This document shows, piece after piece, positions 35,117 to 43,593 of a stretch of DNA of 64,000 nucleotides (position 1 is the stretch's first letter; every line of letters begins with the position of its first letter). The DNA comes from Nonomuraea rubra. Its GTDB lineage: Bacteria; Actinomycetota; Actinomycetes; Streptosporangiales; Streptosporangiaceae. The stretch covers positions 5,873,001 to 5,937,000 of the forward strand of contig NZ_JACHMI010000001.1 in assembly GCF_014207985.1 (NCBI RefSeq). Direction: 5' to 3'. The notes beneath the pieces are model-generated. The model was not told where the DNA came from and ran no database searches. It was given only the letters and a program-made list of their open reading frames with translations. The position numbers and the translations under genes are program-made.

Positions 35117-36184
35117 GTGCGAGGCGTCATCCTGCGTGAGACGGGCAAGCCCGTCGAGGTCACCGGCGAGCTGAGCCTGCGGCGGCCGGGACCGGGAGAG
35201 GTACGGGTGCGGCTGCGTGCCGCCGGCGTCTGCCACTCCGACCTGTCGATGTGCGAGGGCCGCCTGCCCGCCCGGCTGCCGCTGGTGCCCGGGCACGAGG
35301 GGGCCGGGGAGGTGGTCGAGCTCGGCCCCGGCGTGAGCGGCCCGCCGGTCGGCACGCACGTGATCCTGTCGTGGATCCCGCCCTGCGGGAGCTGCGCGCT
35401 GTGCCTGGGCGGGCAGCCGAACCTGTGCGTCAGCGTCCCCCCGCCGCCGTCCACCGTGACGTTCGAGGGCGAGCCCGCGCATGCCGGGCTCGGCGTGGGC
35501 TGCTTCGCCGAGGAGACCGTGGTCGACGCGCGGGCCGCCGTCCCGATCCCGGACGACGTGCCGTTCGACGTGGCCGCCGTCGTCGGCTGCGCGGTGCTGA
35601 CGGGTGTCGGCGCCGTGGTCAACACCGCCCGGGTACGCCCCGGCTCGTCGGTCGTCGTGATCGGCTGCGGCGGCGTCGGGATCAACGTGATCCAGGGCGC
35701 CAGGCTGGCCGCGGCCGCCCCCGTCCTGGCCGTGGACCCGCTGCCGGAGAAGCTGGAGGCGGCCAGGGCGTTCGGCGCCACCCACGTGGCCACGCCCGAC
35801 GAGCTGGGCGACGCGGTCAAGGAGCTGACCGGCGGGCTCGGCTTCGACTACGCCTTCGAGGTCGTGGGCCGCTCGGCCACGATCAGGCAGGCGTGGCGGG
35901 CCACCCGGCGCGGCGGCACCACCGTCGTGGTGGGCGCGGGCAGCCGCGACGACCAGGTCACCTTCAGCGCGGCCGAGCTGTTCGCCACGGAGCGGCGGCT
36001 GGCCGGCTGCCTGTACGGCTCGGGCGACGTGCGCACCGACTTCGGCCGGCTGCTGCGGCTGTGGCGGGCCGGTCGGCTCGACCTGGAGGGCCTGATCAGC
36101 CGGCGCATCACCCTGGACGGCGTGGGCGAGGCCTTCGCGGCCATGGGGTCGGGCGACGTGATCAGGTCCCTGGTCGTGTTCTGA
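35117..36184 (+). CDS. Zinc-dependent alcohol dehydrogenase (MDR family)
   Basis: A 355-residue medium-chain dehydrogenase. Catalytic zinc ligands Cys39 (GVCHSDLS) and His60-Glu61 (PGHEGAGEV), structural zinc Cys90/93/96/104 (CGSCALCLGGQPNLC) and the Rossmann motif GCGGVGINV are present. GTG 35117 has GGGGGAGAG upstream. Likely oxidises a long-chain or terpenoid alcohol to the aldehyde used by the ALDH encoded just before; it could act on the P450 product. Confidence 0.93.
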   Translation: MRGVILRETGKPVEVTGELSLRRPGPGEVRVRLRAAGVCHSDLSMCEGRLPARLPLVPGHEGAGEVVELGPGVSGPPVGTHVILSWIPPCGSCALCLGGQPNLCVSVPPPPSTVTFEGEPAHAGLGVGCFAEETVVDARAAVPIPDDVPFDVAAVVGCAVLTGVGAVVNTARVRPGSSVVVIGCGGVGINVIQGARLAAAAPVLAVDPLPEKLEAARAFGATHVATPDELGDAVKELTGGLGFDYAFEVVGRSATIRQAWRATRRGGTTVVVGAGSRDDQVTFSAAELFATERRLAGCLYGSGDVRTDFGRLLRLWRAGRLDLEGLISRRITLDGVGEAFAAMGSGDVIRSLVVF

Positions 36185-36190
36185 CCGGGG

Positions 36191-37456
36191 TCACGAGCTC
36201 GTTTCCGCAGCGCTGGGCTCCGGGGCCGGGGCCCGGGAGGCGGCGACGGCGGCCCGGCCGGACGGCAGGCGGGTCGAGATCGCCATCACCACGACGGTGG
36301 CCAGGCCGGCGGCGATCAGCAGCGCCTCGACGCTGACGACGTCGGCCAGCGGGCCGAAGACGACCATGCCGACCGGCGTGGCCAGGGCCATCACGATGCT
36401 AACGTAGCTGAAGACGCGCCCGTGCATGGTGGCCTCGACGGTCTCCTGGATCAGCGTCATGAACGGGGTCGAGAACGGCGGCACCAGCAGCCCGAGCACG
36501 AACATGAAGCCGTAGAACACCCACAGGTTCGTGCTCAGCCCGAGCCCCACGGTCACGGCCCCGAAGCCGTAGACGGCGACCAGGATCAGCCCCACCCGGC
36601 CGCGGTTCGCCAGCCATGTGGACATCAGGACACCGCCGAGCAGCATGCCGAGGCTGAAGGCGATCTCCAGCACCGCCAGCATCCACTCCTCGCTGCCGAA
36701 GGTGCGCGCGACCATCAGCGGCGTGACGAACGAGGGCGCCACGGTGAGCAGGAAGATGATCGTGTACACGATGAGCAGCCAGCGCACGACCGTATTCGCA
36801 CGGATGTACCGCATGCCTTCGACCAGGTCCTGCCGGTAGGAGGACGCGCCGGCCCCGGCGGCTCGCTCCAGCGTGGGCACCGCGACCAGGGCGAGCAGCC
36901 CGATCCCGGCGACCGCCGTGACCACGTCCAGGAAGAAGACCGGGACGATGCCGACCGCCGCGTAGATCGCGCCGGCGGCGGCGGGGGCGAGCAGCGCCAT
37001 CGCCGAGCTGATGGTCTGGAAGATGCCGTTGACGCGCATGAGCTGTTCGGCCGGCACGATCTGCGGGATGATCGCCTGCACGGCCGGGGTCTGCACCCCG
37101 GCCCCGACCGATCGCACCGCCACCGCCAGCAGCACGATCCACAGGTCGGTCACCCCGTTGGCCATCAGCATCGCCAGCACCAGCGTCGCGGCCGCGATGC
37201 ACGCGTCCGCGATCATCACCAGCACCCGGCGGTTCATCCGGTCGGCCAGCACCCCGCCGAAGAGCGACACCAGACCCTGGGGGAGGAACGCGGCCACGGC
37301 GTAGAGCGCCACCGCCAGCCCCGACCGGGTCTCCAGCGTCACCCACCACATCACCGCGTACTGCACGACCATGGAGCCGAACAGGGACACGGTCTGGCCG
37401 GTCAGGAACAGGGTGACGTTGCGCCGCCACGGAACAGACTGCTCGTTGTCCTTCAT
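36191..37456 (-). CDS. MFS transporter, MFS_3/EntS-like
   Basis: A 421-residue 12-helix transporter of the type that includes enterobactin exporter EntS and macrolide efflux proteins. It begins WRRNVTLFLTGQTVSLFGSMVVQYA, a hallmark of this branch, with the loop motif GGVLADRMNRRVLVM. Its 3' end is only 6 bases from the converging alcohol dehydrogenase. It lies 40 bases downstream of the 3' end... of the tetR gene at 37497 in the same direction, so the two may be co-transcribed. Confidence 0.9.
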   Translation of the reverse strand: MKDNEQSVPWRRNVTLFLTGQTVSLFGSMVVQYAVMWWVTLETRSGLAVALYAVAAFLPQGLVSLFGGVLADRMNRRVLVMIADACIAAATLVLAMLMANGVTDLWIVLLAVAVRSVGAGVQTPAVQAIIPQIVPAEQLMRVNGIFQTISSAMALLAPAAAGAIYAAVGIVPVFFLDVVTAVAGIGLLALVAVPTLERAAGAGASSYRQDLVEGMRYIRANTVVRWLLIVYTIIFLLTVAPSFVTPLMVARTFGSEEWMLAVLEIAFSLGMLLGGVLMSTWLANRGRVGLILVAVYGFGAVTVGLGLSTNLWVFYGFMFVLGLLVPPFSTPFMTLIQETVEATMHGRVFSYVSIVMALATPVGMVVFGPLADVVSVEALLIAAGLATVVVMAISTRLPSGRAAVAASRAPAPEPSAAETSS

Positions 37457-37496
37457 GCCCTAGATCGTGCCTGGTTCTGGCTCCTGGTGCAGTCCG

Positions 37497-38168
37497 TTAT
37501 CCGGTGGCCCGCAACATCGGCACCAGGAACCGCCTGGCCACCGCGGCCAGCTGCGCCTCGTCGTCGAGGTCGACGACCTGGCTGGGGATCGCCAGGAACG
37601 AGGCGGAGACCCGGACCATCAGCTCGGCCACCAGGTCGGTGTCCAGATCGCCCGGCACGTGGCCGGCGCGCTGCTCGCGGCGGAGCTGGCCCGCGACGAA
37701 CTGCCGCACGGTGGCGAGGGTCTGGCCGCCGTCATTGATCATCGAGGGCACGAGCAGGTCGGGCTCGGCGGCGATCAGGCCGCCGATCAGCGGGTTGGAC
37801 CGGATGGCGCGCAGCGAGCTGACGAAGCCCAGGACCACCCGGTCGGCCGCGGTGCCCGCCTGCTCGATGTCGACGAGGAACTGGTCGAAGTACCGGCGGA
37901 ACTCCCGGCGTACGACATGCTCGACGAGCACATCCTTGGTGGCGAAGCGCCGGTAGACGGTGATCCGTGAAACCCTCGCACGCTTGGCCACGTCCTCCAT
38001 GGTCGAGCGCCGGATGCCCATGCGGCAGAACTGCTCGTACGCCGCGCCGAGAATGCGCGAGCGCACCTCGTCGGTGTCGCCGACGCGTTCGACGGCGTCA
38101 AGGTACGCGCGCTCCAGCAGTGACTCCGAATTCGGCGGTGCCATGAGTGCGGACAGCGCAGATTCCAC
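37497..38168 (-). CDS. TetR-family regulator, probable repressor of the rubber-degradation operon
   Basis: A 223-residue TetR regulator. The N-terminal HTH (about 36-80) includes STMEDVAKRARVSRITVYRRFATKDVLV; the C-terminal helical domain is the ligand pocket. GTG 38168 was chosen because GGAGGTGATC sits correctly upstream; a GTG two codons earlier overlaps that ribosome-binding site. It is divergent from lcp, with a 35-base inverted repeat between. LcpR-type TetR repressors are known in other rubber-degrading actinobacteria; equivalence is inferred from position. Confidence 0.9.
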   Translation of the reverse strand: MESALSALMAPPNSESLLERAYLDAVERVGDTDEVRSRILGAAYEQFCRMGIRRSTMEDVAKRARVSRITVYRRFATKDVLVEHVVRREFRRYFDQFLVDIEQAGTAADRVVLGFVSSLRAIRSNPLIGGLIAAEPDLLVPSMINDGGQTLATVRQFVAGQLRREQRAGHVPGDLDTDLVAELMVRVSASFLAIPSQVVDLDDEAQLAAVARRFLVPMLRATG

Positions 38169-38252
38169 GATCACCTCCTGTGGATTTCATTGTGCCTCAA
38201 CCGCCTAACGGCCGTTGTCGCGTCTTGTGATGGCGGTCACGTTGTGCTGTCA

Positions 38253-38287
38253 TGATACGCAGAAGCGCAAGGCGTTTCATCGTATCA
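38253..38287. promoter_or_regulatory. Candidate TetR operator upstream of lcp
   Basis: TGATACG (38253-38259) and CGTATCA (38281-38287) are perfect inverted arms 21 bases apart, 38 bases before the first lcp start. An inner repeat TGAtACGC/GCGTttCA overlaps the left arm. A second palindrome, AACGGCCGTT (38207-38216), lies nearer the tetR start. Confidence 0.65.
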
Positions 38288-38324
38288 ATGCACGTTCCCG
38301 GCCTCGTCGAAGGAGGAGCGAAGC

Positions 38325-39539
38325 ATGGGTGAACTCAGCAGGCGCAACATGTTGAAGGCGGGTGGCGCGATCGGCGCGATCGGCGCGCTGAGCATGGCGA
38401 CCCCCGCGCACGCGTGGACGTGGTCACCCCAGGGCTCGGTCGCGGGCACCGGGGCCGGGCTCGACCCGCGCTGGGTGTGGGACGAGGAGGCCGACCCCCT
38501 GGTGGCCTCGCTGCTCGACCGCGGCGACGTGCCCAGGGTCAACGAGCTGCTGCGTACCTGGACCAAGAACGGCCAGCCGTTACCCGCCGGCCTGCCCGCG
38601 GACCTGCGGGACTTCATGGAGCGCGCCCGGCAGCTCCCGTCCTGGGCCGACCAGGGCAAGCTGGAGCTCGCGGTCGAGTTCAACAAGAAGCGCGGGCTCT
38701 ACCTGGGCGTCCTGTACGGGCTGGCCAGCGGCATGATGAGCACGGTCATCCCCAAGGAGGCCCGCGCCGTCTACTACTCCCAGGGCGGCGCGGACATGAA
38801 GGACCGTATCTCCAAGACCGCCAAACTCGGCTACGACATCGGCTCGCCCAACGCCTACCGGCCCGACGGCGAGATGATCGTGACCTGCGTCAAGACCCGG
38901 CTGGTGCACGCGGCGGTACGGCACCTGCTGCCCCAGTCGCCGTACTGGTCGGAGGTCGCCGAGGAGGAGATCCCGATCAGCCAGCGGGACATGATGGTCA
39001 CCTGGCACAGCCTGCCCACCACCGTCATGCAGAAGATGGTCTCCTGGAAGGTGCCCATCCCCAGCGCCGAGTCCACGGCGTTCCTGCACTCCTGGCAGGT
39101 GGGCGCGCACATGCTCGGCATCAAGGACGAGTACATCCCCGCCTCGTGGGCGGAGGCCAACAGCCAGGCCGAGCAGGTGCTGACCCCGATCCTGGCCGCC
39201 ACGCCCGAGGGCATCAAGCTGGCCGACATCCTGCTCAACCTCGGCTCCTCCGTCGACGGGGGCATCCTCAGCAAGCCGATCCTCGGCGCCTTCACCCGCT
39301 TCATGCTCGGCGACGAGATCGCCGGCTGGCTGAAGATCCCCAGGGAGCCGGTCTGGGACCCGCTGCTCAGGCTCTCCTGGAGACCCTTCATCGCGGTCCG
39401 TGAAGGGCTGCTGCCGTTCCCGCTGGCGCCGGAGGCGTACTGGCTCTTCGACGAGTTCCTGCGCAAGGCGGCGCTGCTTTTCCTTTCCGAGGCGCGGCCG
39501 ATCAGCATCGAGATCCCCGAGACCAACCGCCCGTCCTGA
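38325..39539 (+). CDS. lcp: Latex clearing protein (rubber oxygenase), copy 1
   Basis: A 404-residue secreted heme-b dioxygenase that cleaves cis-1,4-polyisoprene to oligo-isoprenoids with aldehyde and ketone ends. It starts with a Tat signal (SRRNMLKAGG, cleavage after AHA at ~30), followed by WTWSPQGSVAGTG typical of mature Lcp. From what I remember of the Streptomyces K30 Lcp structure, functional residues are Glu148, Arg164, Lys167, Thr168 and heme ligand His198. At an offset of three this protein has Glu145 (IPKEARAVYY), Arg161-xx-Lys164-Thr165 (DRISKTAK) and His195 (TRLVHAAVRH). Length is as expected. First gene of an lcp-lcp-oxiB-oxiA operon. Confidence 0.93.
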   Translation: MGELSRRNMLKAGGAIGAIGALSMATPAHAWTWSPQGSVAGTGAGLDPRWVWDEEADPLVASLLDRGDVPRVNELLRTWTKNGQPLPAGLPADLRDFMERARQLPSWADQGKLELAVEFNKKRGLYLGVLYGLASGMMSTVIPKEARAVYYSQGGADMKDRISKTAKLGYDIGSPNAYRPDGEMIVTCVKTRLVHAAVRHLLPQSPYWSEVAEEEIPISQRDMMVTWHSLPTTVMQKMVSWKVPIPSAESTAFLHSWQVGAHMLGIKDEYIPASWAEANSQAEQVLTPILAATPEGIKLADILLNLGSSVDGGILSKPILGAFTRFMLGDEIAGWLKIPREPVWDPLLRLSWRPFIAVREGLLPFPLAPEAYWLFDEFLRKAALLFLSEARPISIEIPETNRPS

Positions 39540-39575
39540 GCCGGGCGCACGACAGACAGAGAGGAACGGTCGTTC

Positions 39576-40784
39576 ATGGCGGAGCTGAGCAGGCGCAGGA
39601 TGCTGATCTCGGGGGGTGCCCTCGGGGCGATGGGAGCGCTGGCGATGGCGTCCCCCGCACACGCGTGGACCTGGTCACCGCAGGGCTCGATCGCGGGCGC
39701 CGGCGCCGGAGCGGACCCGCGGTGGGTGTGGGACGAGGAGGCCGATCAGCTCCTCGCCTCGCTGCTCGATCGCGGTGCCATCCCCGAGGTCAACCGCCTG
39801 CTGTGGGACTGGACCCGCAACGACCAGCCGTTACCCGACGGCCTGCCGGCGGACCTGCGCGACTTCATGGAGCGCGCCCGGCAGCTCCCGTCGTGGGCCG
39901 ACCAGGGCAAGCTGGAGGTCGCGGCCCAGTTCAACAAGGCCAGGGGCGTCTACCTCAACCTGTGCAACGGCGTGGGCGGCGGCATGCTGGCCACCGCCAT
40001 CCCCAACGAGGCCCGGGCGGTCTACTACTCCAAGGGCGGCGCGGACATGGAGGACCGCGTCGCCAAGACCAGCATCTTCGGGTTCGCCGTCGGGGCGCTG
40101 AACGCCTACCGGCCCGACGGCACCTGCGTCGTCGAGTGCGTCAAGACGCGGCTGGTGCACGCCGCCGTACGGCACCTGCTGCAGCAGTCGCCCCACTGGG
40201 GCGGCGACATCCCGATCAGCCAGGAGGACATGCTCGTCACCTGGCACACGCTGCCGACCTTCGCCATGCGCAAGATGCTCGAATGGCAGGTCCCGATCAG
40301 GGCCGCCGAGTCGGCGGCGTACCTGCACGTCTGGCAGGTGACCGCGCACCTGCTCGGCATCAGGGACGAGTACATCCCGGCCACGTGGGACGCGGCCAAC
40401 GCCCAGTCGGACCAGATCCTGCCCCGCAACATGGGCCCGACGCGCGAGGGCGTGGAGCTGACCGACATCCTGCTGAGCCAGCTCGCCGAGCAGACCAGCC
40501 CGCTGAGCGTCAGCCGGCCCCTCTGCAACGCCCTGGCCCGATACCTGGTCGGTGACCAGGTGGCCGACTGGGACGGCATCCGCCGCGAGCCGATCTGGGA
40601 CCCGCTGATCAGGTCCCTCTGGCCGAGGCTGGTGAGGTTCCGCGAAGGGCTCGTCCCGCTGCCGCTGGTCCCCGAGACCGCCTGGATCATCGACGAGGCC
40701 GTGCGGCGGTACATCCTGTTCTTCCTCACCAAGGGACAGGAGACCAAGATCGAGATCCCGACGGCCAACCGTCCGGGCTCATGA
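39576..40784 (+). CDS. lcp: Latex clearing protein (rubber oxygenase), copy 2
   Basis: A 402-residue paralogue 36 bases behind copy 1, with its own Tat signal (SRRRMLISGG, AHA at ~30). The presumed active-site residues are kept at the same positions: Glu145, Arg161, Lys164, Thr165, heme ligand His195. It differs around residues 124-142 (VYLNLCNGVGGGMLATAIP versus LYLGVLYGLASGMMSTVIP in copy 1), a region near the heme and substrate channel in this family, and lacks a short insertion before IPISQ. This suggests a duplicated enzyme with altered product or chain-length preference. Its stop overlaps the oxiB start. Confidence 0.92.
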   Translation: MAELSRRRMLISGGALGAMGALAMASPAHAWTWSPQGSIAGAGAGADPRWVWDEEADQLLASLLDRGAIPEVNRLLWDWTRNDQPLPDGLPADLRDFMERARQLPSWADQGKLEVAAQFNKARGVYLNLCNGVGGGMLATAIPNEARAVYYSKGGADMEDRVAKTSIFGFAVGALNAYRPDGTCVVECVKTRLVHAAVRHLLQQSPHWGGDIPISQEDMLVTWHTLPTFAMRKMLEWQVPIRAAESAAYLHVWQVTAHLLGIRDEYIPATWDAANAQSDQILPRNMGPTREGVELTDILLSQLAEQTSPLSVSRPLCNALARYLVGDQVADWDGIRREPIWDPLIRSLWPRLVRFREGLVPLPLVPETAWIIDEAVRRYILFFLTKGQETKIEIPTANRPGS

Positions 40785-43096
40785 CCGGACCCCACGGCGG
40801 CGCGCCGGACGAGGGGATCGGGCGGCGGCGCTTCCTCGGATACGTGGTGGCGGCCCCGACCCTGGTGGCCGCCGCCGAGCTCGTCCCTCCGGCGCCGCCC
40901 GCCGCCGCGGCGCCGGCGCCGGCGGGGCTGCCGGAGCTGACGGAGTTGCTCGACCTCAACGACGTCATGACGGCCGCCGCGCTGCCGACCTCGGCCCTGA
41001 TCTCGGTCGAGGTCCGCCCCGACGGCACGGTGGCGTTCGCGCTGCCGCGGGCGGAGGTGGGGCAGGGCATCACCACCTCGACGGCCATGCTGATCGCCGA
41101 GGAGCTGGCCGTGCCGCTGGAGCGGGTACGCGTCACGCTCGCCGACGCCCGCCCCGAGCTGCTGTTCAACCAGCTCACCGGCGGCTCGAACACCACCATC
41201 TCGACGTACGTCCCGATCCGGGTGGCCGCCGCCATCGCCCGCGACCGGCTGCTGGCGGCCGCGGCGGCCGAGCTCGGCACGCCCGTCACCGGCCTGACAA
41301 TGAAGGCCGGGATGATCAGCGACCGCTCCGGCCGCACCATCGACCTCGGCGCGCTGGCCGAGAAGGCCGCGAGCACCCGCACCCAGCAGGTGTCGGTACG
41401 GCTGGCGCCGCGCGAGAGCTTCACCGTCATCGGCCGGCCGCACAACCGCGTGGACGCCCGGGACGCGGTGACCGGGCGCAAGAAGTTCACCATGGACCTC
41501 GACATCCCGGACGCCAGGCCGACGATGGTGTGCCGCCCGCCGACCATCAACGGCAAGGTCGGCTCGGTGGCCAACCTCGCCGAGGTCCGGGCCATGCCGG
41601 GCGTCACCGACGCCGTGGTGATCTCCACCGGGGTGGCGGTGCGCGCGGAGACGTTCGGCCAGTGCATCGACGCCGTACGCGCGCTGAAGGTCACCTGGAG
41701 ACCCGGCACCACGGCCGGCAAGTCCGACGAGAGCGTGCTGCGCGAGCTGCACGCCGCCGAGCTGCCGATGGGGCTCAGGCCGCCGACCCCGGTCGTCGAG
41801 GGCGCGTTCACGTTCTACTTCCGCAGCAACAGCGCCCTGGAGCCCAACTGCGCGATCGCCGACGTGCGGGACGGCCGCGCCGAGATCTGGTCGTCGCTGA
41901 AGTCGCCGATCGTCGCCCAGCAGGCCATCGCCGCCAAGCTCGGCCTGCCCGTCGGCAAGGTCACCGTGCACGTCACCGAGGGCGGCGGCTCGTTCGGCCG
42001 CAGGCTCTTCTTCGACGCCGCGCTGGAGGCCGCCGAGGTGTCCCAGAAGCTCGGCAAGCCGGTCAAGCTCATGTGGCACCGCGCCGACGACTCCCGCCAG
42101 GGCCGCACCCACCCCATGGCCATCTCGCGGGTCCGCGTCTCCTACCTCGGCGACACCGTGCTCGGCTACAAGCAGCGGCACACCAGCGTCTCCACCGACC
42201 TCGGCCACGGGCTCGGCGAGATCTTCACCGCGCTCGCGGCCCGGCTCCCGGTGGGCGACATCGGCTTCTCGCAGACGTTCTTCCACCTCAGCCAGGCCAT
42301 GTCCTACGACTTCGGCATCACCAGCCGGCTGCTCGCCGAGACGGACAAGAGCTTCAACACCGGCAGCATGCGCAACGTCTACTCGCCCGACGTGACCTGC
42401 GCCCGCGAGCTCATCGTCGACCAGCTCGCCGCCCGGATGGGCAAGGACTCCTACCGGTTCCGGCACGACTTCCTCGGCGACGAGCGGTCCAGGGCGGTGC
42501 TGGCGAAGGTGGCCGAGGCCGGCGGCTGGGGCCGGCCGATGCAGCCGGGCACCGCGCAGGGCATCGCGTTCCACGCCGAGTACAAGTCGGTCAGCGCCTG
42601 CCTGGTGGAGATCGACTGCCGGCCCGAGACCGTCAACCGGCCCATCCGCGACGGCGTGGGCGGGCCGCGCGTCACCAAGGCCGTCTTCGCGGTGGACGTC
42701 GGCCTGGCCGTCAACCCGCGCGGCCTGGAAGCGCAGATGATGGGCGGCATCATGGACGGCATCGCGCTCGCCCTGACCTCCAGCCTGCACCTGCGCGACG
42801 GGTACTTCCTCGAGGCGAGCTGGGACAACTACTTCTACACCCGCCAGTGGAACGCCCCGCCCGACCTGCGGATCATCGTCATGCCCAGCACCTCCGACCA
42901 GCCGGGAGGCGCAGGGGAGCTGGGGGTCGCCGCGTCGATGGCCGCCGTCGCCTGCGCGTACGGCCGGGCGACCGGGACGATGCCCACCAGCTTCCCGATC
43001 AACCACGGCACGCTCTCCTTCACCCCCAAACCCACCGTCCCGCCCATCCCGCCGTCGCCCGCCGACGGCCTGAACGGAGGAGGGGCGAGTGCCTGA
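40781..43096 (+). CDS. oxiB: Molybdenum hydroxylase large subunit OxiB-like, Tat-exported
   Basis: A 771-residue molybdopterin-binding subunit of the xanthine dehydrogenase/isoquinoline oxidoreductase type. It has a Tat signal (R15-R16-R17-F18-LGY followed by a hydrophobic Ala-rich stretch), cofactor loops GGGSFGRRLFFDAALEAAEV and TGSMRNVYSP, and the catalytic Glu713 in GGAGELGVAASMA. In Streptomyces sp. K30 the oxiAB genes next to lcp encode a hydroxylase thought to oxidise the aldehyde ends produced by Lcp. Here the gene is joined to lcp copy 2 by ATGA and overlaps oxiA by 8 bases, so the complex is made with the oxygenases. Confidence 0.9.
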   Translation: MTGPHGGAPDEGIGRRRFLGYVVAAPTLVAAAELVPPAPPAAAAPAPAGLPELTELLDLNDVMTAAALPTSALISVEVRPDGTVAFALPRAEVGQGITTSTAMLIAEELAVPLERVRVTLADARPELLFNQLTGGSNTTISTYVPIRVAAAIARDRLLAAAAAELGTPVTGLTMKAGMISDRSGRTIDLGALAEKAASTRTQQVSVRLAPRESFTVIGRPHNRVDARDAVTGRKKFTMDLDIPDARPTMVCRPPTINGKVGSVANLAEVRAMPGVTDAVVISTGVAVRAETFGQCIDAVRALKVTWRPGTTAGKSDESVLRELHAAELPMGLRPPTPVVEGAFTFYFRSNSALEPNCAIADVRDGRAEIWSSLKSPIVAQQAIAAKLGLPVGKVTVHVTEGGGSFGRRLFFDAALEAAEVSQKLGKPVKLMWHRADDSRQGRTHPMAISRVRVSYLGDTVLGYKQRHTSVSTDLGHGLGEIFTALAARLPVGDIGFSQTFFHLSQAMSYDFGITSRLLAETDKSFNTGSMRNVYSPDVTCARELIVDQLAARMGKDSYRFRHDFLGDERSRAVLAKVAEAGGWGRPMQPGTAQGIAFHAEYKSVSACLVEIDCRPETVNRPIRDGVGGPRVTKAVFAVDVGLAVNPRGLEAQMMGGIMDGIALALTSSLHLRDGYFLEASWDNYFYTRQWNAPPDLRIIVMPSTSDQPGGAGELGVAASMAAVACAYGRATGTMPTSFPINHGTLSFTPKPTVPPIPPSPADGLNGGGASA

Positions 43097-43559
43097 GCAC
43101 ACCTTCCGCGTCAACGGCGAGCAGGTCACCGTGAACGTCGCCGACGACGTGCGCCTGCTGTGGGTGCTGCGCGACGTCCTCGGCATCACCGGGCCGAAGT
43201 ACGGCTGCGGCATCAACGTCTGCAAGGCGTGCACCAGCCACCTCAACGGCAAGGCCGTCAACCCCTGCGCGATCCCCGTCGGGGAGCTGCGGCCCACCGA
43301 CGAGGTCACCACCATCGAAGGGCTCGCGACCGGCGAGGACCTGCACCCCATGCAGCAGGCCTGGCTCGACCACGATGTCGCCCAGTGCGGCTACTGCCAG
43401 CCCGGCCAGATCATGGCCGCCGTGGCGCTGGTCGAGCGGGTCGCCGCAGAGGGCCGCGCGATCACCGACGAGGACCTCGACGGCATCCGCAACATCTGCC
43501 GCTGCGGGACCTACTTCCGCATCCGCGAAGCCATCAGGGCGGGGGCCGCGAACATGTGA
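43089..43559 (+). CDS. oxiA: [2Fe-2S] subunit of the molybdenum hydroxylase, OxiA-like
   Basis: A 156-residue protein with two [2Fe-2S] clusters: a plant-type site Cys40/45/48/60 (GCGINVCKAC...NPC) and the alpha-helical site Cys100/103/137/139 (CGYC...ICRC). It has no signal peptide, so it probably leaves the cell folded together with Tat-carrying OxiB. It starts with GTG inside the end of oxiB and ends directly before a strong terminator. Confidence 0.93.
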   Translation: MPEHTFRVNGEQVTVNVADDVRLLWVLRDVLGITGPKYGCGINVCKACTSHLNGKAVNPCAIPVGELRPTDEVTTIEGLATGEDLHPMQQAWLDHDVAQCGYCQPGQIMAAVALVERVAAEGRAITDEDLDGIRNICRCGTYFRIREAIRAGAANM

Positions 43560-43593
43560 GAGGGAGTGCCCCCTGGACCGGGGGCACTCCCTC
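43560..43593 (+). terminator. Rho-independent-like terminator after oxiA
   Basis: GAGGGAGTGCCCCC (43560-43573), a six-base loop and GGGGGCACTCCCTC (43580-43593) form a perfect 14-bp stem overlapping the last base of the oxiA stop codon. No T-run follows, as is common in actinobacteria. It also lies behind the converging acyl-CoA dehydrogenase gene, so it may serve both directions. Confidence 0.85.

Noticed and set aside
38325..40784. Reading the two lcp genes as one gene split by a frameshift
   Set aside because: Each copy has its own Tat signal, start, complete domain and stop; they are paralogues.
40106..43351. 1,081-codon antisense open frame across lcp copy 2, oxiB and oxiA
   Set aside because: His/Asp/Gly/Arg-rich low-information sequence opposite strongly supported genes.
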